Assembly (NCBI RefSeq): GCF_032854445.1
Contig: NC_088297.1
Span: 7,613,375-7,677,374, forward strand
Direction of reading: 5' to 3'
Source of the DNA: Liolophura sinensis
Lineage: Eukaryota; Mollusca; Polyplacophora; Chitonida; Chitonidae
Length of the DNA stretch: 64,000 nt
Shown here: piece after piece, positions 57,829-64,000 of the stretch
Layout of the letters: each line of letters starts with the position of its first letter
Position numbering within the stretch: position 1 is the stretch's first letter
Notes under the pieces: model-generated
Databases searched by the model: none
Seen by the model: the letters and a program-made list of their open reading frames with translations, nothing else
Told to the model about the DNA's origin: nothing
Made by a program: the position numbers and the translations under genes

Positions 57829-57925
57829 AATGTTTATTTTTTATGTATTTGATTGGTGTTTTACGCTGTACTCAAGAGTATTTCACTTTTACGACGACGG
57901 CCAGCATTATGGGAGAAAACCTCCC
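57829..57925 (-). repeat. SINE family 1, 5'-truncated
   Basis: tatttgattggtgttttacg, tactcaagagtatttcactt and acgacggccagcattatgg; ends shortly after. Confidence 0.82.
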
Positions 57926-58602
57926 TGCATCTGTCAACTGTCGATGAAACCACACACACAGCATGCAGAAGCCGCTGTCAAACTTTCTGTGCCTGCAGTC
58001 ACCAAACCTGTCGTCTTGTTCGGTTCAAATTGCAACGATCATGTCAGCTCTCTCCATGTATCTGCACAGCAATTAAATTCCAATAATCTTACACTCATCT
58101 GGATTCATCTCTCATTCGGTTTTTAGCAATTCTATTTTACATTTTTTTAACAACACCGCAGATGATCAAACACTGTCGGCGGATGACAGACTGTGGTGAT
58201 GGCGCCACGACAGAACCATGTTGCCTTCTGTTTGTTTGTGCCTTTCACGGATACAATTCAGAGAAGCGCCCTTGTGGCTGAATGATACGGTCGCCCATAA
58301 AACATGTTACCTCATGTTGTGATTGAAGTATAAAGGTTGACTGTAACTTTTTTTTCTGTTTATTGGCTTATGAAGAAAAAAAACCCCTTTAACTTCTGGA
58401 CTTTATTCAGTTTTAGCCCAGAGTAAAGCCCAGTTCGTATCACCTTCCCAGCCTATATAGGGGTATGACAAAGCCCAGTTAGTGACGAGGATGTTCAGAA
58501 AGCAGACACTGGTAAATAAAATGTAAAACTATTTAAAAGCAGGTGCATTTACTCAGAAGGTTTTGATTGATTTATGTGATGTTAAATTTATTAAATATTA
58601 TT
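57926..58602. other. Non-coding interval
   Basis: Nothing recognised. Confidence 0.3.
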
Positions 58603-58767
58603 TATTGTTAAATTTATGTATTTGATTGGTGTTATACGCCACACTCAAGAATATTTCACTTATACGACGGCGTCCAGCATTATGCTGGGAGGAAATCGTG
58701 CAGTGCCCAGGGAAAAGCCACGATCATCCGCAGGTTGCTGACAGACCTTCCCACATACGGCCGGAGT
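58603..58767 (-). repeat. SINE family 1, 5'-truncated
   Basis: tatttgattggtgttatacg, core through gatcatccgcaggttgctg and cacatacggccggag. Confidence 0.86.
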
Positions 58768-59634
58768 TATAGTCGGTTTTGGGTAAATGACGCTTTTAGA
58801 ACTTCATCCGGATTAACTTAGGACTCCTGACACTTTCATCTAACAAGACAAGTCTTGTTTTATTAGGTTGCTCTCATTTGAGCCATTTATGTACGCGTCT
58901 TACAAAATTGTTATGACTGAAGGTTGATCCATGCCAGAGCATCTTATTTGCCTTGGTTTGAGTCGAACATTTTATTTGCCTTGAGGTATTACCCGATGTT
59001 GCATTAAATCTGAGCTATTCATTTAATTCATATTTAATCTCATCTATCACTTTTTCACCTCTAGAAATAAAGGGCGTATTTACGAGGGCTGATCTGAAAC
59101 ACCATTCAACGTTCAAACACTTTCTAAGGCAACGGCTTTGGTATTTGGTATTATATGCTTGCGTGACGGCGATGATGGACAGATTCCAGAGGTAATCACC
59201 TCACCTTAATGTGTACATTTAATCGAGTCGCAAGCAGCAGAACCAAAGATTGTTTGTCCCAGAAACGCGGGATTAATTATTGGATAATTAATTTGTGGTT
59301 TCTGTGAAGAAAACATACATGGAGGAGGAATCTGTCAAAAAGGCAGAATATTATCAAAACAAACCCAGTTCAATCCCACCTTTATATGTGTCCTTGGAGA
59401 TTAAAACAATTTATAAGTTTTTCCGCATGCACACATTTTGCAAATATTCTCTATAAGAGAAAGGAAAAACCGAGAGGCTCGCTAGGGTGTATACCGACTA
59501 CTTCAATTGATTAAGAACTGCTGTGGGGCAAAACGAATCTGAACAGGAACTCGGCAAAGAAGAATACGTCAAAGTAAATGGGGTTTTGCGAAAATCGGCC
59601 TGATTTTTGTCCGAATTCCTTGAGCCCATCACAG
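58768..59634. other. Region upstream of the EF-hand exon
   Basis: A short plus-strand frame just upstream (GQNESEQELGKEEYVKVNG, about 59524-59580) looks coding-like but does not splice in phase with the EF-hand exon. Not called as a gene. Confidence 0.25.
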
Positions 59635-59882
59635 TCGTCTACCGTGGAAGCGTGGATCATAGTGGCAACGGAGTAATCTCCCTTGACGAATGGAGAGCGC
59701 TGTATATGTCACGTGGTATTGATGACGAGAATATCGTAACCTCAACGTTCAAGAAAATGGAAATCAGTGGAGGCGGTAGGATTAAGAGGAAAGATTTCAA
59801 GCACGTCTCTACCATGATCGATATTGGCCAAAATCAAAGGGGGGATGAGAGCTTCCTGCACGACATGAACATATCGCAATAA
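59635..59882 (+). CDS. Orphan EF-hand exon, sarcoplasmic calcium-binding protein-like
   Basis: An acceptor-like cccatcacag ends at 59634 and the exon stops at TAA 59880-59882. It encodes a canonical EF-hand: DHSGNGVISLDE (ligands at positions 1, 3, 5, 7, 9 and 12) followed by WRALY. A second, degenerate loop follows helix GIDDENIVTSTFKKM: MEISGGGRIKRKDF lacks the acidic ligands. Order and spacing match the last two EF-hands of invertebrate sarcoplasmic calcium-binding proteins. The usual start is absent and an in-frame stop at 59601 blocks extension, so it is either a last exon or a pseudogene fragment. No partner exon recognised in the window. Confidence 0.5.
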
Positions 59883-60443
59883 CTTATTTAAAACACAAAC
59901 AACTCTGTATTAGTCTTTATTCTCTTTTCTTATTGTCAGGAATAGGCGGCCATTTTAACATTTCTAAAATAAATTAACCTGGTTTTACAACCGTGCATGC
60001 AGTACTTTGTCCAATGAGACTACTTGTCATTCAAGATAAACAAAAACTAAAAGAAAAACAGAAACAGTGATCTAAGTACGCAATTTATTATCCTGATAAT
60101 ACCACCTGTATTGTATACATACGAACGCTGTTTGGAACTGAAGGACGTAAATTGAAGTTTCTGAAACGCACTTTCGATGCATTGATTCAGAAGTACTTTA
60201 ATGTCACGGGAAACCTGTTTCTGTGGCGTACAGCCGTGGCACGTTGAGGACAGTGTATGCGACAGGACGATTCAGATCGATTCAAAACTGTAAAAGCTAA
60301 GCTGGGACATGGCCAACCGATCTCAGAACTATGTTCATCTAAACGAATGTCCGTCGAAAACTGATACGGATCAGATAATGCCACGCTATCACCAGTTGTG
60401 TTGCCAATAGCTTATGCTCCTGTAAAAGCATAAACTGTCTGCT
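59883..60443. other. Non-coding interval
   Basis: Nothing recognised. Confidence 0.3.
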
Positions 60444-60457
60444 TCATGCTAGAAATG

Positions 60458-60800
60458 ACCGGCCCCGATAGCACGTCCGCTTCGGAAGCGGTAGATCCGT
60501 GATCAATTCTGGGTCGAGTCACACCTAAGACTTTAAAAGAGGAATTTGTAATTTCCCTCGCTTGGCGTTTAGCATGAAGGGGATAGTGCAAGGACTGGTT
60601 GACCCGTATCAGTATAATGGCTCGGGCAGAGCGGCTTATTTACCTTCAGTAAGTCGTCTCAGTGAAGCAGCACTAGATAAAAGAGCGGTGGAAATCCGTC
60701 CTGCAGCAAGGAGGACATCACATACACCCTAAGGATTCCTTCGTCGTTATATGACACAAAAATTGTTCAGCACGTCGTTAAACCCCAAGCACTCACTCAC
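60458..60800 (+). mobile_element. SINE family 2, near full length, with target duplication
   Basis: Head (ggccccgatagcacgtccgc, gggtcgagtcacacc as B-box region), body and tail gtcgttaaaccccaagcact plus cactcac. tcatgctagaaatg (60444-60457) and tcatgcgaaaaatg (60801-60814) flank it with two mismatches. Confidence 0.88.
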
Positions 60801-60814
60801 TCATGCGAAAAATG

Positions 60815-62377
60815 CTACTTGCAACACAGCTGTTAGTGCAGTACGTGTATTTCCGTGCAACCAGATAGCTGTTATGTAATATGTTTTGCAAACATTTCCT
60901 TTAAAGTATTCGGTGTAAAGGCAACCACGGACAGCCCAGATGCCGTACATCTTCCACAAAGACGACAAACGGCTTTCTCGCACGCCGACTTTACGGCAAG
61001 AGGGAGAATTTCAATTCTACCATTGTTAATTATCATTTCTTAGAAAGCAATGCACTGTTAAAGTTTACAATGGATACAGATCTCTTGTAAGTGAATATGG
61101 ACGTACCGTTCAAATTCCCCGTTGCTTTGCGTCACAATTAGTCCCGTCTCTAACTTCGCCTAACCCGGGGGCGCGGACCATATATATATCGTGTTGGATA
61201 AAACCTCCAGGATGGTTGAATAGAGCATAGAGAGTAAAACCAGAGCATCGACGCCGGTGTGATAGTTGGCTAATGGTCACACGTAACCGGTGAAATACGG
61301 CCTCTTTTTAGTTTACCTCACTCAGGCTTCTATTCTAACTGTTCATGTAAATACACACTCTCCAGCACCATGGCTTAAGCAGAATCAGGTTAAAAAAAGA
61401 TTGCAGTGATGTTATTTGCAATTTATTAGACGTCACTGGACTAGAATTACTCATAATGCTGTGCTGTCATCATATCATACCATACTCAAGAATTTTCTTG
61501 TACAATAGCTGTCGGTTTTACGACTGAGAGAAATCGAAGAGTCCAAGTTAAACCACCGACCACTGGCATGTTACTGTCGAACTTTCCGGCGTCTGACGTA
61601 CCGATTTGCACGTCATAATGGCGACAGAGAGGAGATCTTCATCGAACCGACACGGATGGTTGCGAAAACAGCCAAACGAGTTTCGTCGTCTGCTTATCTT
61701 GATAGTTTTGGACATCTGTAGAAAGTGTTTCAAGATATAGGTTTTGCCATGATCTGCCACATGATGGGGCCTGCATTGATATGTGGTCAGATTTTAAACC
61801 GAGAGTTAAATTTATTGACCGTTTTCAAGGCCGTCCAGGTTCTTCTCTCCTACATGTTAACAATTACACCTTGTAAGTGTGCACAAACCTGTGTCACATA
61901 TGAAGCGAGAACCTATTGTTCCGTTCGTCGCATGAAGCTACACAACCCAGATCCTTCGCAGATTTCGTAAACCTGCATACACTTGCTAAATGTTTATGTC
62001 ATTGTAAATACAGTTGGGCTTCTCGAGAACGCCTTAGGTCTACTACATACGAGCATGGCTGCGTGAGTGAGAGACGTACAGATAGCTCAGGTCATACTGA
62101 GTTATTTTGAAGTCGTATTTTGCCTGGTGTTCAAACCGACCAAGTGCTCCGTACAGAAGGACATCATCCTAGTGACAGACTGAGACAGATCACGAGATTG
62201 GCCTGGAGATCAAATTGGCCTTCGATCGATTAGATAACTCATGTAATTTCACGAAAATGGAGCCGTTGTACAGTACAGTGTGTGCTAGACCCCTGGATAT
62301 GGTCATATACGTTACATAAAGCCATTAATTCTCGGCACTATTTATGCAGCACACTGGACTTGCCACAGGAAGAGGCA

Positions 62378-62380
<3 letters not shown>
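60815..62380. other. Non-coding interval
   Basis: A TATA-like tatatatatcg at about 61182-61192 has no supported gene beyond it. A very degenerate SINE-like stretch may occur near 61480-61560. Confidence 0.3.

Positions 62381-62412
<32 letters not shown>
62381..62412. repeat. (TA)16 microsatellite
   Basis: 32 bases of TA, directly followed by a SINE family 2 fragment. Confidence 0.95.
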
Positions 62413-62414
<2 letters not shown>

Positions 62415-62565
62415 CCCAAAGGTTCCCCGTCATTATATGACTGAAAAATCGTTATTTGTTTATTTAAAACAGAGACCAGGTAAACCCATGACCATGGGGA
62501 GGTTGCTAGCAGACCTTCCCACTGGACTTGAACTCAATGCGACCGCACTGGTGAGAGGCTCGATG
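62413..62565 (-). repeat. Chimeric SINE fragment (families 2 and 1)
   Basis: A family 2 tail piece in plus orientation (ccgtcattatatgactgaaa, aatcgtta) joins a family 1 piece in minus orientation (accaggtaaacccatgacca, ggttgctagcagaccttccc, ggacttgaactcaatgcgac). Confidence 0.7.
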
Positions 62566-63589
62566 GCTTTACACAATTCAATAACATTTACAATCACAGA
62601 GTTGCAGAAATTGCTTTGTATTCTCTATTTTCTGCTCCAAAAAGGACCCGTAGGACATGATATGTTACTTTGTAAATGTGACACATTGCGCAATGTCATC
62701 TTTGAGCAGAAATATAAGCAACAGAATGTGTAAATAAAACAATGCTGAGAACCAGTTCCTACGTCATAAAGCTTTTAAAAAAAACCTTCTCATAAATTAA
62801 TTAATAATTAAATTATTACGTCACCACTTGAGCTATTCCGTTTCCCAAACAAAGGTTATCAGAACACGACTATAAAGTCTTGTGAAATATATAAAATAAA
62901 CGCAGCCTTTTTGGAGTCGAGCCACTGTCCCACTTTCATAAAATTTTGAATATAACAATTTTCTGTAAATTTTCTAGCAGATCTAATCAATTCTTGCCTA
63001 TCAACTTGGACAAAGTCAAAAAAAAAAGGAATTTTCTAATATGTGCTCAAGTGGCCCAAGCTGTCAACTAAAAGCGGGCTAAATTTACAACCCAAATTCC
63101 TCATTTACCAGAGATCAGTCTTACAAATATGTCGCATCTCTACGTAAAATAATTATCCCTTGCTATGCATATTTTAGAAGAATTTCTGATTTTCAAGAAA
63201 GGCAAAGCTATGGAAATTCATGTACATAATAATAGTGTAGCTAACAATGATAACTTTCCACAGGCAGGGAAAAATTACCCTCTCACCCATACAACTATAC
63301 ATCTCTCAGTGATAAAAACAAATGAAATCACGACATTCATTCGACGAGACCCCACTGAATAGTATTGAGAGTTTGTGCAATCACGTGCCACGTTGTTCTA
63401 GAAAGGATGTTTTGTGGATGACTGTTGTAACATGATGTCAGCTTCATCACTCTACCTTTTTGCTGCCCGTGGGTCGGTATTGTGGGTCTATCCCTATATC
63501 CATGAAGGCATACAATAGGTGCTGAGCCTTTCGTGTTAGAAATCTGCAAAAACAAAATAGCCACAATCTATACTGGTTAGGTATGCATA
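62566..63589. other. Non-coding interval
   Basis: Nothing recognised. Confidence 0.3.
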
Positions 63590-63806
63590 TGATTTATTTA
63601 TTTAATTGATTAATGTTTTACGCCCTACTCAAGAATATTTCACTTATACGACAGCGGCCAACATTATGGTGGGAGGAAACCGTGCAGAACTTGGGGGAAA
63701 CTCACGACCATCTGCAGGTTGCTAGCAGACCTTCCCACGCACGGCCGGAGAGGAAGCCAGCATGAGCTGGACTTGAACTCACAGCGACCGCATTGGTTAG
63801 AGGAAC
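63590..63806 (-). repeat. SINE family 1, almost full length
   Basis: Tail (tttatttatttaattgatta), core, cggccggagaggaagccagc, gagctggacttgaactcaca and gaccgcattggttagagga. The A-box half of the head is missing. Confidence 0.88.
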
Positions 63807-63892
63807 CGACTGAGAGTATGCATTTGAGATGCGCGCGCATAGGTATTAATAAACAAGCTAAGAAGTAGATTGTATGAACGTCACATTTATAT

Positions 63893-64000
63893 GTTTATTT
63901 CACTGGTGTATTCAAGAATATTTCACATATACGACGGCGGCCAGCATTATCAGAAATCGGGCAGAGCCCGGCTAAACCCACGACCACTGGGAGGCTGCTG
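63893..64000 (-). repeat. SINE family 1, running off the window
   Basis: Diverged tail (tgtttatttcactggtgta), atacgacggcggccagcatt and acccacgaccactgggaggc up to the last base. Confidence 0.85.

Noticed and set aside
59524-59600. Coding-like stretch GQNESEQELGKEEYVKVNG as a partner exon of the EF-hand exon
   Set aside because: The only donor (gtaaat) leaves phase 0, which does not match the EF-hand reading frame, and the intron would be about 60 bases.
1-64000. Functional tRNA genes, rRNA and CRISPR arrays
   Set aside because: tRNA-like A and B boxes occur only in SINE heads without a full cloverleaf; tandem repeats lack the spacer pattern of CRISPR; no rRNA motif seen.

Overview
This is eukaryotic DNA from an animal, most likely a mollusc and probably a bivalve, or another lophotrochozoan. 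I infer this from AT-rich, intron-rich DNA with short coding exons, microsatellites, many TA-flanked foldback elements, and dozens of copies of tRNA-derived SINEs whose tails read like those of marine molluscs. No operons, Shine-Dalgarno sites or bacterial genes are visible. The species cannot be named from the sequence.

Layout, left to right. 0-6.3 kb: a 200-N gap lying in a SINE, then a minus-strand tandem array of four related exons (D, C, B, A from low to high coordinate). Each carries the helical core-binding domain of a Crypton-type tyrosine recombinase (DUF3504/KIAA1958-like) without a catalytic domain, and each ends in its own stop codon. 6.3-16 kb: mostly non-coding, with a decayed Penelope-like reverse transcriptase at 9.6-10.8 kb. 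16-18.2 kb: two exons of a minus-strand gene (gene 1). 18.7-28.2 kb: foldback/MITE elements, nested repeats, SINEs and one possible coding exon at 24.6-25.0 kb. 29.9-39.0 kb: a minus-strand three-exon paralogue (gene 2) ending in C2H2 zinc fingers, with a solo LTR and a large minisatellite in its second intron. 39-52 kb: SINEs, AT microsatellites, a second minisatellite, and an isolated promoter-like block. 52.5-54.0 kb: an intact single-coding-exon UDP-glycosyltransferase gene, minus strand. 54-64 kb: SINEs and one orphan EF-hand exon.

Genes 1 and 2 share an N-terminal module of about 35 residues, the same exon structure and the same phase-1 splice junctions, followed by a long disordered serine-rich exon. 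Gene 2 then splices to a phase-1 zinc-finger exon. Gene 1 has no visible zinc-finger exon, but downstream on the same strand lie the four recombinase-domain terminal exons, three of them with phase-1 acceptors. The layout resembles loci such as Drosophila lola or mod(mdg4), where a constant N-terminus joins interchangeable DNA-binding terminal exons. That link is an inference that needs transcript data.

Several coding exons carry single-base frame breaks, some in 6-base homopolymers. These could be assembly indels or real decay. The UGT gene is intact.
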